A DNA stretch of 64,000 bases, taken from positions 3,720,001-3,784,000 of the forward strand of contig BCKC01000005.1 in the NCBI GenBank assembly GCA_001600455.1, given 5' to 3'. Below are positions 11,665 to 20,833 of the stretch, one piece after another. Each line of letters begins with the position of its first letter. Positions within the stretch are counted from its first letter, which is position 1. The notes beneath the pieces are model-generated. The model saw nothing but the letters and a program-made list of their open reading frames with translations, had not been told where the DNA came from and made no database searches. A program made the translations under genes and the position numbers. This DNA comes from Endocalyx cinctus. Its lineage: Eukaryota; Ascomycota; Sordariomycetes; Amphisphaeriales; Apiosporaceae.

Positions 11665-12413
11665 AGAATTTCTACCTTTGGTCATGGTTGTGACTGTATA
11701 AGATACAGACGAGTGTAAAACATTGCGCAGCAAAGTATGTTGGAAATGATATTACAAGAATTAAAACAGTATCGTCAATACGAAATGAATAAATAAATCA
11801 GTGAAGCAGAGTTCCTTCCTTGTATATGACTCTGGCAGAGAGTTTGCATACGGATTCTTGCCACGCTTTATGCCGATATAGTCATATATAATCGTAAATA
11901 GATTGTCAAAACTCTCGAAGGACCGTGACATAATGCGGAGAATGAGAGATAATATCGCCCACCTGTGTCCAGATTTGAGGGTGATACGCTTAAATCCCAG
12001 GCTTGAATTTTACCTTGCTTTTCAAATCCTATGTTTTATCCTGATTTTTTTATCTCACCTTTATAATCAATTCAATAACTTTTTTTTTCTTTCCCTTCCT
12101 TTTAATATTTATTCAAAATTTGAATCTGTTCGTAGATTGGCAATGTACATAAAATCATCATAAACACTAGCGAAGCCCTCAAAGATGTAAATAGCATACG
12201 TTACACAACCAACTATTCTATAATGAGTCATTTGGATCTTAGGTATTCTTGGGTTTAAATATGTATATATAACGACTTTCCACTGTAAAGAAATTTTCGT
12301 ATTTATCTAAAAAAAAAAAAAAAATCATTTGTTAGAACGACAATGTGTCACGCGCCCTGACTCCTTCGCCAGCAATATTTCAAGAGATGAATAGAAAAAG
12401 AAAGAAAAAAAAA
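11665..12413. other. Convergent intergenic region between qa-y and qa-4
   Basis: AT-rich 3' flanks of two genes facing each other. It contains several AATAAA-like and T-rich runs that could serve polyadenylation on both strands. The open frame at 11903-12163 is low-complexity, with Phe/Ile/Asn from AT-rich DNA, and is not supported as a gene. Confidence 0.5.
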
Positions 12414-13499
12414 TCATAAAGATGCGGTGACCCTCGCAGGAGTGAAGTCCAGCGGCGACGTCTCCACCTCCAACTGCATATCCTTAACGAGCTTCTTCCA
12501 CGCCACGGCACCGCGGGTAGCCAGCTCCCTCGGGACGTCCGGGTCCGTCTCGCCCATGCGGCGATTAAACAGCTCCATGCTGACCCAGCCGCGAAACCCG
12601 AGACCTTTAAAGATGCAGCGCGCGACGTCCTCGACGGGTAAGTAAGCGCCGCGATCCTTCTCGCCGTAGAAGAGCCGGCAGTTCCTCGACCAGTTCATCC
12701 TCGGCGGCTGGCCTTCGACGTGGAAAGGGTGGCCCTTTAGCAAGGGGCGATCGAGCCGCTCGGCGTCGACGACCTGCACGTAGAACACCTTGGACACGTC
12801 GACGACGCGGCACAGGCGCGTGAGCGACTGCATCACGGCGGCGTCGCAGTCGGGCGTCCGACCCGTCGGGCAGGACGGGTCCGCGTAGATCCGACCCGCG
12901 ATGTTGAACGTGTCGAGGCAGAGGCCGAAGTTGGGCCGGTCCACCGCCTGCACGATCTCCCAGCTGCGCTCCCAGGTGTCCGTCCAGGCGCCCCAGCACA
13001 GGGCCTCGTAGACGAAGCGGACGGGCGGCGACCGCCCCGATCCCATGTCGGCGACGATCCGCAGGTCGCGCGCGACGTCCTCGAGCCGGCCCGAGTGCTG
13101 GTCCGGCGGCAGGAAGTTGGACGGGATCTGTATCATGTCGGTGCCGAGGACGTCGGCGACGCGGAACCAGAACTCGAGCTGCTCGAGCCGCCGGGCGTGC
13201 TCGGCGCGGTCGAGCAGGCCCTCGAAGTGCATAAACGGCTGCAGGCAGAGGATCTCGATGTTCCGATCCCGGCACATCTGGCGGATGGTCCGGGCGGCCT
13301 CGAGTTCGTGTTCGGGTGTCGGGTCTGCTGCTCCGCCATCGGCGGCGGCAAGTTGCGTGGCGATGTCTTGCAGGTCCTCGTAGAATAACTCCAATCCCCT
13401 ATACCCGCACATGCGGGCCATGTCGAGCTTGTGCTGGAAGGAGTGACCCGCCCAACAACGCCCTAGGGACATGGACGAGATGGCTAGTCTGCAAGTCAT
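12414..13499 (-). CDS. qa-4: 3-dehydroshikimate dehydratase
   Basis: Single-exon gene of 361 aa, close to the recalled 359 aa of Neurospora QA-4. The enzyme converts 3-dehydroshikimate to protocatechuate, feeding the beta-ketoadipate pathway. The sequence fits the xylose-isomerase-like TIM-barrel family: N-terminal 'ISSMSLGRCWAGHSFQHKL', then 'GYRGLELFYEDL' (Glu as likely metal ligand), 'LCLQPFMHFEGL', 'LGTDMIQIPSN', 'FVYEALCWGAW', 'FGLCLDTFNIAGR' (Asp on the metal-binding strand) and 'WVSMELFNR' (second Glu). The ATG is followed directly by the conserved first strand, so the start is well placed. It converges with qa-y and lies downstream of, and on the same strand as, qa-1F. Strong G/C bias at third positions. 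Confidence 0.93.
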   Translation of the reverse strand: MTCRLAISSMSLGRCWAGHSFQHKLDMARMCGYRGLELFYEDLQDIATQLAAADGGAADPTPEHELEAARTIRQMCRDRNIEILCLQPFMHFEGLLDRAEHARRLEQLEFWFRVADVLGTDMIQIPSNFLPPDQHSGRLEDVARDLRIVADMGSGRSPPVRFVYEALCWGAWTDTWERSWEIVQAVDRPNFGLCLDTFNIAGRIYADPSCPTGRTPDCDAAVMQSLTRLCRVVDVSKVFYVQVVDAERLDRPLLKGHPFHVEGQPPRMNWSRNCRLFYGEKDRGAYLPVEDVARCIFKGLGFRGWVSMELFNRRMGETDPDVPRELATRGAVAWKKLVKDMQLEVETSPLDFTPARVTASL

Positions 13500-14831
13500 G
13501 GCTAGAAGAGAAGGGCGAAAAAAGGAAAAAAAAAAGACTAAGTATCAAGGATAGTTATAGAAATGATAGTAAAATGCTATTGTCTATTTGATGTCTTAGA
13601 TGAATTGGATATGTGAAGGCGGTAGATGCGACTAATGTATGTTTCTGTTTAGGGGCGGTTTGAATAGAAGAAATGTAAATATTGAAAGACAGTCTTGTCT
13701 TATATTCTTATCATCCAGTCCCGTTCTGGCGGTGATGACAAGTACCTCGTGTGTATGTACATACAATACTAGGTGATAAGGTGTATGTATATATATATGT
13801 ATATATATAATAGAGGGATATGAATGGGTAGCGACGACGATTTGACTTGAAGTCGAATCCTTATTTGTCACCGCAATCAAAAAATCACTTTATCTACAGG
13901 TTACTTTTAGTAATATATGAAGAGGGAGAAGAAAAGAAAAAAAAAAAGCATTCCAAAAGAAGTCACTTCTCACATTCTATTCAATTATTTCTTCACCTTT
14001 CGGGCCCTTGCTTTCGCATACTTACAGCCTGCCCCTGGTCAAGCCACCCATTCTTGATCTGGTAATGAATTACTCCACACGATACAAGGGGAACAAAGCC
14101 GAAACATGAACTATCGAATCGAAGCAGTCAGTATACAGACCTTATCATAATCTTGTATAGATCTCGAGGAAATATAATCCAAACATCCGAGAGTAAGCGC
14201 GATAACGAGATTCCGCTGCGGTGATGCTGGTGGTGGTGGTGGACGGGGTCACGTTGTAGTGATGTCACTAAAGCAGAATAAAAAGTAAGAAAAAAAAAAA
14301 TAAAAGATTTATCCGCTGGCAAAGTGGGCCAATCTGGTCTAAAGGAAAAGCAAAAACCCGGCAGATTTACTCCGCGTGTAATTTCTCTTTCGAATTGGTT
14401 ATATTGTTTTATGCATGACTCCGTATAGATATTTGATATCGTTATTTAAGACCTAGCTTTGAATTCTTTTATTGCTGACTCGTTCATAGTAAGTCCTTAC
14501 TTGGTTCGAAGATGGAGCTTGTTCTGTAGGAGATGCAGTGTTCCGCCGGGGAATGCACCGCCAAGAGAGCTAGATTCCATGGGTAGGGTTTGTTCATAAT
14601 TCAGCTCTGTGCTGAATAGTTATTGGTTGCGATATTACCAATCCAGGGCTCTGCCTGGATTGATGACTGTAAAAGGCTGCTTGTATCACCTTTCCATTGC
14701 TTATTTCCAATATTCACATGTGAAGTGTAAACGTGCGCGAGAGATATTGCCCATTTACAGTAATTTTACGGCCCTCGAGAATTTGTTTTTTTAAATTTCA
14801 TGATGCAGATATATATGTATGTACACACAGG
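13500..14831 (-). promoter_or_regulatory. Upstream region of qa-4 / downstream region of qa-1F
   Basis: 1.33 kb without a supported gene. It should hold the qa-4 promoter (minus strand). An imperfect dyad reading GGTAATGAATTACTCC at 14061-14076 resembles, but does not match, the activator palindrome because a base is missing in the left arm. A (TA)n stretch is near 13788-13811. Small open frames have no recognisable content. Confidence 0.35.
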
Positions 14832-17255
14832 TTAAAATCCCATAAACTCGTGAGAGAAAACGTCGGCCAAGTTGGTACCTGGCCTAAGACCAAGATTGGC
14901 CATGAACTGAGGATCGGATTCCATCAAGTCACTCCGATCGATCGATGATATGTCGTCTAGGATTGCGTCGTAATCTAAAGTTGTGCTGCTAAAGCTAGGC
15001 CTCGCGGCGCGCGTCGGGAATTGGGGTATATCGGACATTGGCAAGCTCTCGAATACTGAAGCAGTTTCCGTAGAAGCACCGTTGGGTTGAAGCGTTTGGT
15101 GTTGACGATGCCCCGTTTGTGCCGACGGCGCCGGGGGAGGCGGGTGATTGCCGTAATTGAGCATAGGAGTTGCCGCGGCGGTAGAAGACGAAGGGTTATG
15201 GCCAAAATAGTTCTCGAGGGCAGTTATACCTTGTTGTCCTGTGATTCCGTTGGCGGCTGGAAACATACTAGAGTTTGACGACAATTGCTTGGTGGCGTTG
15301 TCCGAGGAGGTGGGATGAGTCATCAAGGGAATTGAATGGCTAGGTGCTACACCGCCTCTTGTTTCGTAAACTTTAGCATGTGGATATGATTTCCATACCG
15401 ACGCCAATGATGGCTCGATCTGTCCCCATCCTTGCCTATCTTCTGGGTTAAGTGTATCTGAATTGAAGTGGCGTCCGAGTATTTGCATGTAGGTAGAGAA
15501 TAGCGGTGGTAAGCCGCAGGTGCCGAAGTTTTTGATGTAACTCTCAGCATTTCTTAAAGCGGCTATCAGCAGGCACGGAACAGCCTGTAGCCGATTAGAC
15601 GCACACAAGAATGCCAGACGGATAAGATAGGCCGACGGAAGCGGTACCGGAGATTCCCCGGTCAGGACAAAACTGGCAAGGGGTTGTAGGGATGTGCGGT
15701 CGTTAACCGCTCCCTGAAGCTGGGCTAGATACTTCTCTGGCGGCATCATATCCGTCGCACCACTTATCGTGTGCGAAAAAACTTTGTGAATTTTGTAAAG
15801 CATACTAAACGAGCTTAACGAATGAGAGGGAGTGCGAGCGGAGCCGCCGTCGTGTTGTTGAGACCCGAATCCCGGACACGATATCCACGGCTGCCATTCA
15901 TCTAGGTCGTCATCTAGAGGGGGATGCGATATCTGAGCCGTTTCATTGGTAAGATGCGGTTGTAATTCTAGACGGGCAGATATTATGGTGTCAAGTATGA
16001 AACAGCCCATGTAGGTATGTGCTGAACGTTCGCCTTTTCCCTGCGCGCTTACGCGGTGTAGCCCTAATCTTAAAGCTATGCGACTGGCCGATCCGACTAA
16101 GATCCAGGCGGCTGTAACGTCTTCGCAACCAAGGTTAACTAGAGCAAGAAGTAGAAGAGCGTTGGCGTGGCGCACTTCAAACGGGCCGTTCTCTAACGGA
16201 ATTATACATCGGGCAATGTGATATAGTTCCGATGGGGATATAGAGTCAGAATCGCCCTCTCGAGGATCATTTCCTCGACGGCAGGCTTGGTCCTGGTACG
16301 ATGCTAGGGTCAAGGCAGCCCATAGTTCCGCATGCCCCGCCGAGTCTACACTATCGCGGGTTACTCGCAACCCTTCTTCAGGATATGTATACGCGGTTTT
16401 TAAGACGTCGCGCTTTTCAAATATGGGGAACCAAGAGTGTGTATACGAAAAGTAAATATCAAGTAATCGCCAATGATTCGGGGGAAGCCTTAGCAAGTTT
16501 TCTCCTTGGTGATGATGTTTAATCGCGTCGGGCGCCTCGATAGGAGTTGCTGTTTCGGAGGTAAGCGAAGTAGAGCCGGTCAAACGATTCGTCGAGTGTG
16601 TTTTATTTTGCTTTGGTGAAAATTGGGCGCCGGAACTATGTTGGTCGTTAAAGGTTACGAAGTCGTCGGGATATGTGATTGAAGGAGAACGAGGCCGCTT
16701 GAATACGATGTTCTCACTTTCGTCACCTACCTCTGAGCCATCGTTTATAGGTGATTCTTTGACTGATCTCGCAGAGGTAGCATCTCCGCCCGACAGTACA
16801 CTTTCTATCTCTTTATGAACCGTGCTCTTCCTCCACCGTCGATGTAGTCGATTACCTAGGGTTGACGAGTCTTTCTCTAATAATAATGACCGACCCTGAC
16901 CGGATTCGTGGGCGAGAAGACCGTGTAAAGCTTCCTCAGTTCCGGGGATCTTGTCAAAGATCCAGCCCAACGCGACTTCTAGTGTACGAATATAACCAGT
17001 CTGTACGCCTCTTTTCTTTTTGGGTTCTTCCCAACTGCACGGGCGATTCTGGGACGCGCACGGGAAGCATAGTGGTTGGATCCCGTCGCATTTCTCGCGG
17101 GCTGATCTGCATTGGTCGCACGCTCTCGAAACTCGTTGTCGTTTAGGAGGAGCGGAGGATGAAGAGTTGGTAGCGGTAGCGGTAGTGGTAGCGGTAGCGG
17201 TATTATCGTTGCTTACAACATCGTCGACGGTGCTCACTCGCCTTTTCGCTCCCAT
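14832..17255 (-). CDS. qa-1F: Zn2Cys6 transcriptional activator of the quinate cluster
   Basis: 807 aa from the ATG at 17255 ('MGAKRRVS'). The frame stays open 10 codons further upstream, but only from a TTG, so I reject the longer start. The binuclear zinc cluster is near residues 46-73 with spacing C-x2-C-x6-C-x6-C-x2-C-x6-C. It is followed by basic 'KKKRGVQTGYIRTLEVALGWIFDKIPG', a block typical of the QA-1F/QutA family. A long fungal-specific middle homology region follows ('LLDIYFSYTHSWFPIFEK', 'NALLLLALVNLGCEDVTAAW'). The C-terminus is Ser/Thr/Pro-rich and acidic ('DYDAILDDISSIDRSDLMESD'), a likely activation region. Neurospora QA-1F is of similar length (~816 aa). It is divergent from qa-1S. 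Quinate relieves inhibition by the repressor in the known systems. Confidence 0.92.
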   Translation of the reverse strand: MGAKRRVSTVDDVVSNDNTATATTTATATNSSSSAPPKRQRVSRACDQCRSAREKCDGIQPLCFPCASQNRPCSWEEPKKKRGVQTGYIRTLEVALGWIFDKIPGTEEALHGLLAHESGQGRSLLLEKDSSTLGNRLHRRWRKSTVHKEIESVLSGGDATSARSVKESPINDGSEVGDESENIVFKRPRSPSITYPDDFVTFNDQHSSGAQFSPKQNKTHSTNRLTGSTSLTSETATPIEAPDAIKHHHQGENLLRLPPNHWRLLDIYFSYTHSWFPIFEKRDVLKTAYTYPEEGLRVTRDSVDSAGHAELWAALTLASYQDQACRRGNDPREGDSDSISPSELYHIARCIIPLENGPFEVRHANALLLLALVNLGCEDVTAAWILVGSASRIALRLGLHRVSAQGKGERSAHTYMGCFILDTIISARLELQPHLTNETAQISHPPLDDDLDEWQPWISCPGFGSQQHDGGSARTPSHSLSSFSMLYKIHKVFSHTISGATDMMPPEKYLAQLQGAVNDRTSLQPLASFVLTGESPVPLPSAYLIRLAFLCASNRLQAVPCLLIAALRNAESYIKNFGTCGLPPLFSTYMQILGRHFNSDTLNPEDRQGWGQIEPSLASVWKSYPHAKVYETRGGVAPSHSIPLMTHPTSSDNATKQLSSNSSMFPAANGITGQQGITALENYFGHNPSSSTAAATPMLNYGNHPPPPAPSAQTGHRQHQTLQPNGASTETASVFESLPMSDIPQFPTRAARPSFSSTTLDYDAILDDISSIDRSDLMESDPQFMANLGLRPGTNLADVFSHEFMGF

Positions 17256-18145
17256 TCTGAATTGCGGATAAGAATAATATTTCAACGTTGTGTGCTGTAG
17301 ATTGTTGTTACGACTTGCACCCGTTCCTTCTCTTCTCCATTGGATTCTCTCCCAACCATTTTCGAACTTTATGAATCATGAATCGAGACCCGGGGTTCGC
17401 CAAGCCATCGAGATAAGAAGATGTATAACCTATTTCTCATAAAAAACTGATGAGATGAAAGAACATTCACTTATCAACATAAACGTCTAGAATAATTACT
17501 CACCGTTGAAAGGTCGTTTTTTTTTTTCATTCAGCGTGGGGAAAACCTGGAGTCTGGGGTAATAAGATACGATGTTGACAGTATAGTGTGGAGGTGAAGC
17601 CTTTACCAATGATGGTAAGTGTAAAAGTAAGTGACAATAATATGACATAGAATAATTTCCCGGATAAATACTTAACCATAGAAAATCGATCTACTTCAGC
17701 GGTGAACTTGTAAGCTTGGCGAGTGGATATTAAGTGAGATTTGACTCCATCCCCCGTCGAAACTTTCGATTTAGGCGGGTTTAGTGAACTACGCCGCTAC
17801 ACCAGCGCTCTTTCGTCCTAGTTTACAGTTGTATAGTGAGTGTACTTAGTACTTACCTTCAAATGTTTAAGTCTATCAGTCAACAAAACGTGGGGATGCC
17901 ATACTAACTACAGTATATTCACACATGCCACCGTTTCTTTCTTCACATGAAATTTATGATCGTACGATATATCAAATGATACGATGATAATATATATCCA
18001 TGGATTTATATATTATTTTCAAATGTAGCGACGTCGACAGAACTCCAATAACCCGTCGTTAACGTACATCCTCGTCGAATAAGGATCCTTCGTAATCGTG
18101 GACAAAAGACGAAATCAGGCAATACAACACACCTACCTTCGGAAA
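17256..18145. promoter_or_regulatory. Divergent promoter of activator qa-1F and repressor qa-1S
   Basis: The 890-nt region separates the two regulators. It carries one near-perfect activator palindrome (17662-17677, listed separately) and a T-run at 17517-17527. In Neurospora the two regulatory genes are likewise divergent and under activator control, so this arrangement is conserved. No open frame of note. Confidence 0.6.
17662..17677. promoter_or_regulatory. Candidate QA-1F/QutA binding palindrome
   Basis: GGATAAATACTTAACC matches the 16-bp Neurospora activator consensus as I recall it (GGRTAARYRYTTATCC) at 15 of 16 positions; the only difference is A for T at position 14. It lies about 407 nt from the qa-1F ATG and 469 nt from the qa-1S ATG, consistent with autoregulation plus control of the repressor. 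Confidence 0.6.
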
Positions 18146-20833
18146 ATGGAGGTATCACATCTTGTAGGTGTCAAGAGGACATACGCCTCCATGGTGGATG
18201 CGCCCAACCAAAGTTCTACCCCACGGCGATTCGAGCAGGTGCCTCCGTCTAAGCGTGTTTCCTATCGAGCCTCTCCCGTCCAAGACCCCACGCGAGACCT
18301 TAGCGTATCGAGATCAACTAGTCAAACGCCGCCTTCGAGAAGAACCCAATTGAAACCGTTTGATGCAGATGCTTCTATAGTTCTCGTAGGTATTCGAGGA
18401 TGCGGGAAGTCTACGCTGGCGATAATTGCGTCTACGGCTATGAAGAGGAGGACTATAGATGCCGAGATGGCCTTCCAGGAGGCGGCGGGTATGACGACGG
18501 TAGCGTACAAGAAAACTCACGGCGCGCTCGAATATCAACGAAGACAATACGGTATCCTAGAGGATATATTAAGAAAATACCCGAGAGATTGTATTATCGT
18601 GACTTCTTGGATGGAGAGAGGGGCTCATGCACTATTAGAAACCTTCGCCGGGTCGCACCCTGTGATACATATCACAAGGGAGCTCAAGGCTATTCAGAAA
18701 CATTTAAGGGTGAAAGACGAGGGTAAAATGAGGGATCTAATGAACTATACGGCAACCGCCTTTCAAGCCGTTGCGAATTTTGAATTTTTCAACATTTCCG
18801 AGGCATTAAAAACGAAGGACTCTAGTAACGCGGTCGAGGTTCCTTCGGATCATTTGAGCAGTCATACCGGTCCTGCCCCGTATCTTACCTTAAAACGTGC
18901 CGAAAGACACTTCCTCAAGTTTCTTTCTCTCCTTATGCCCAAGGGGACAATACCTTTTAACGAATCCGCCTTCCCACTCGCCGCCGTCCCAACAGAGTAT
19001 CGTCAATTTACATACGCCATATCACTTCCCCTGTCAAGATTGTTGCTGGAGGAGTGGGACTTTTCAGACCTGGATACTGGCGGGGATGCGATCGAGATAG
19101 TTCTCGATGATATATTTGATAATGTGAACGATGACGAGCGAACGAGCGACGATAGAATCTGCCCGGAGCGCGCTAGTGCTATCAGCAGGGCCGTTGGGCG
19201 TATTAGGAGAGACATCGTCGTACCAATAATTTTTCATGTTCCGTGGCCATCGGCACACAACCCGGAAAGCGACCCACGTTACTTATCTCGGTATATCGAG
19301 TATGTGCGGTTTGGATTGCGATTAGCGGTCGACTTTATCACCGCTGACTTAAGATTAGACGAGCATACCTTTTCGGATATTATGGATTCGAGAAGAACTT
19401 CGAAAGTGATCGGCACCGTTCACCTAGGATCTACGCAGGCCGCCCCGTCCTGGAGCAATCCGATTTGGATGTCGTACTACCGTAAAGCGGAGTCGCTTTC
19501 CTGTGACCTGGTCAGGCTTACTCGGCCGGCGACGCGGGTGGAGGACAATTTCGAAATTAACTCTCTCCGGTGTGCCGTGGAGGCTTCGGGGGGTCGCAAG
19601 ATGCCGCTGATCTCGTATAACACCGGAATGGACGGGCGGAACTCTGCGTGTTTTAATAAGATCCTCACGTCGGTTCTCCCCGAATCCCTCGTCGGCACCT
19701 TCCAACTAGATCACACATCCACGTACGTAGTACCGTGTATCACGACTCAGGAGGCCACCGTGGCTTTACAGCGCTCGTTTATCACAGACGCGATGAAGTT
19801 GTACGTATTCGGTGCCGACGTGTCGTACAGTTTATCACCGGCCATGCACAACGTGGCTATACGCGCACTCGGATTGAATCACTGTTACACGCCGTACTCC
19901 ACCGGCGCGTTGAGCTCTATCCGGGATCTCATCCACGACCCGTACTTCGCAGGCGCATCGATCGGTCTCCCGTTCAAAGTAGAAGTTATCACCCTCACGC
20001 ACTCTCTAAGCAACCACGCAAAAGCGATCGGAGCCGTCAATACCCTCATACCGGTAAGACAGCTGAATCCCGACGGGAGCATACCGGACGACGCGCTCCT
20101 CTTCAATTCGCGGAACAAGGCCGGCCCCGTCCTCGCGCTGTACGGGGAGAACACGGACTGGATCGGGATCCGGTCCTGCCTACGGCGAGGACTTTCGCCG
20201 GCTAACGCGGTGCGTCCGAGCTCGGCGGGTCTGGTGATCGGCGCGGGCGGGATGAGTCGAGCGGCGGTATACGCCATGCTCCAGCTCGGGGTCAAGAACA
20301 TCGTCATATACAACCGGACGCCGGCCAACGCGGAAAAGATGGTGGCTCATTTCACGCGGCTCCTAGCGCGTCGCGACCTGCCGCTCCTGAGCCCGAGCGA
20401 CGAGGAAAACACGCGATTTCGCATCCTCCGATCCCGAGACGAGCTTTGGCCGTCGGATATCCGGTATCCGACGATGGTGGCGTCGTGCATCCCGATCCAT
20501 AGCGTGGACTCGAGCCCGGCGCCGAACTTTACGCTGCCGAGCGACTGGATGAAGAGCCCGACGGGAGGGGTGGTGGTCGAGTTTTCGTACAAGGAGCTGA
20601 ACACGCCTCTGATCGTGCAGGTGCTGGCCGAGGCCCACCGCGGGTGGGTGGCGGTCGACGGGCTGGACTTGCTGCCGGAGCAGGGTTTTGCTCAGCTGGA
20701 GCTTTTCACGGGCAGGAGGGCGCCCAGGAGGCTGATGCGCGGCGAGGTCTTCAGGTCGTACCCGAAGGAAGGACAGTCTTACCCTAAACAGCTGCAGCCG
20801 AGGTTGGAAAACATCGTGGAGCAAGAACCGTGA
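18146..20833 (+). CDS. qa-1S: AROM-derived transcriptional repressor of the quinate cluster
   Basis: 895 aa from the ATG at 18146; an upstream in-frame start at 18098 is GTG and is rejected. The protein resembles the last three domains of the pentafunctional AROM polypeptide. There is a shikimate-kinase-like domain with P-loop 'VLVGIRGCGKST' (~residues 79-90). A type I dehydroquinase-like domain follows at the middle, ending near 'VALQRSFITDAMKLYVFGADVSYSLSP'. A shikimate-dehydrogenase-like domain is last ('SYSLSPAMHN', 'GASIGLPFK', 'GENTDWIG', 'VIGAGGMSRAAVYAML'). In QA-1S/QutR this fold binds the activator and quinate rather than catalysing. At the usual Schiff-base Lys position of the dehydroquinase domain I read 'DLVRLTRPAT', so Arg probably replaces Lys, in keeping with a regulatory role. 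Neurospora QA-1S is ~918 aa. Confidence 0.92.
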   Translation: MEVSHLVGVKRTYASMVDAPNQSSTPRRFEQVPPSKRVSYRASPVQDPTRDLSVSRSTSQTPPSRRTQLKPFDADASIVLVGIRGCGKSTLAIIASTAMKRRTIDAEMAFQEAAGMTTVAYKKTHGALEYQRRQYGILEDILRKYPRDCIIVTSWMERGAHALLETFAGSHPVIHITRELKAIQKHLRVKDEGKMRDLMNYTATAFQAVANFEFFNISEALKTKDSSNAVEVPSDHLSSHTGPAPYLTLKRAERHFLKFLSLLMPKGTIPFNESAFPLAAVPTEYRQFTYAISLPLSRLLLEEWDFSDLDTGGDAIEIVLDDIFDNVNDDERTSDDRICPERASAISRAVGRIRRDIVVPIIFHVPWPSAHNPESDPRYLSRYIEYVRFGLRLAVDFITADLRLDEHTFSDIMDSRRTSKVIGTVHLGSTQAAPSWSNPIWMSYYRKAESLSCDLVRLTRPATRVEDNFEINSLRCAVEASGGRKMPLISYNTGMDGRNSACFNKILTSVLPESLVGTFQLDHTSTYVVPCITTQEATVALQRSFITDAMKLYVFGADVSYSLSPAMHNVAIRALGLNHCYTPYSTGALSSIRDLIHDPYFAGASIGLPFKVEVITLTHSLSNHAKAIGAVNTLIPVRQLNPDGSIPDDALLFNSRNKAGPVLALYGENTDWIGIRSCLRRGLSPANAVRPSSAGLVIGAGGMSRAAVYAMLQLGVKNIVIYNRTPANAEKMVAHFTRLLARRDLPLLSPSDEENTRFRILRSRDELWPSDIRYPTMVASCIPIHSVDSSPAPNFTLPSDWMKSPTGGVVVEFSYKELNTPLIVQVLAEAHRGWVAVDGLDLLPEQGFAQLELFTGRRAPRRLMRGEVFRSYPKEGQSYPKQLQPRLENIVEQEP

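Noticed and set aside
11903..12163. 86-codon open frame between qa-y and qa-4
   Set aside because: Low-complexity AT-rich sequence in a convergent 3' region.
17256..17285. Longer N-terminus for the activator qa-1F
   Set aside because: It would start at TTG; the first ATG in frame is at 17255.
18098..18145. Longer N-terminus for the repressor qa-1S
   Set aside because: The extension would start at GTG; the ATG at 18146 is in good context and needs no non-standard start.
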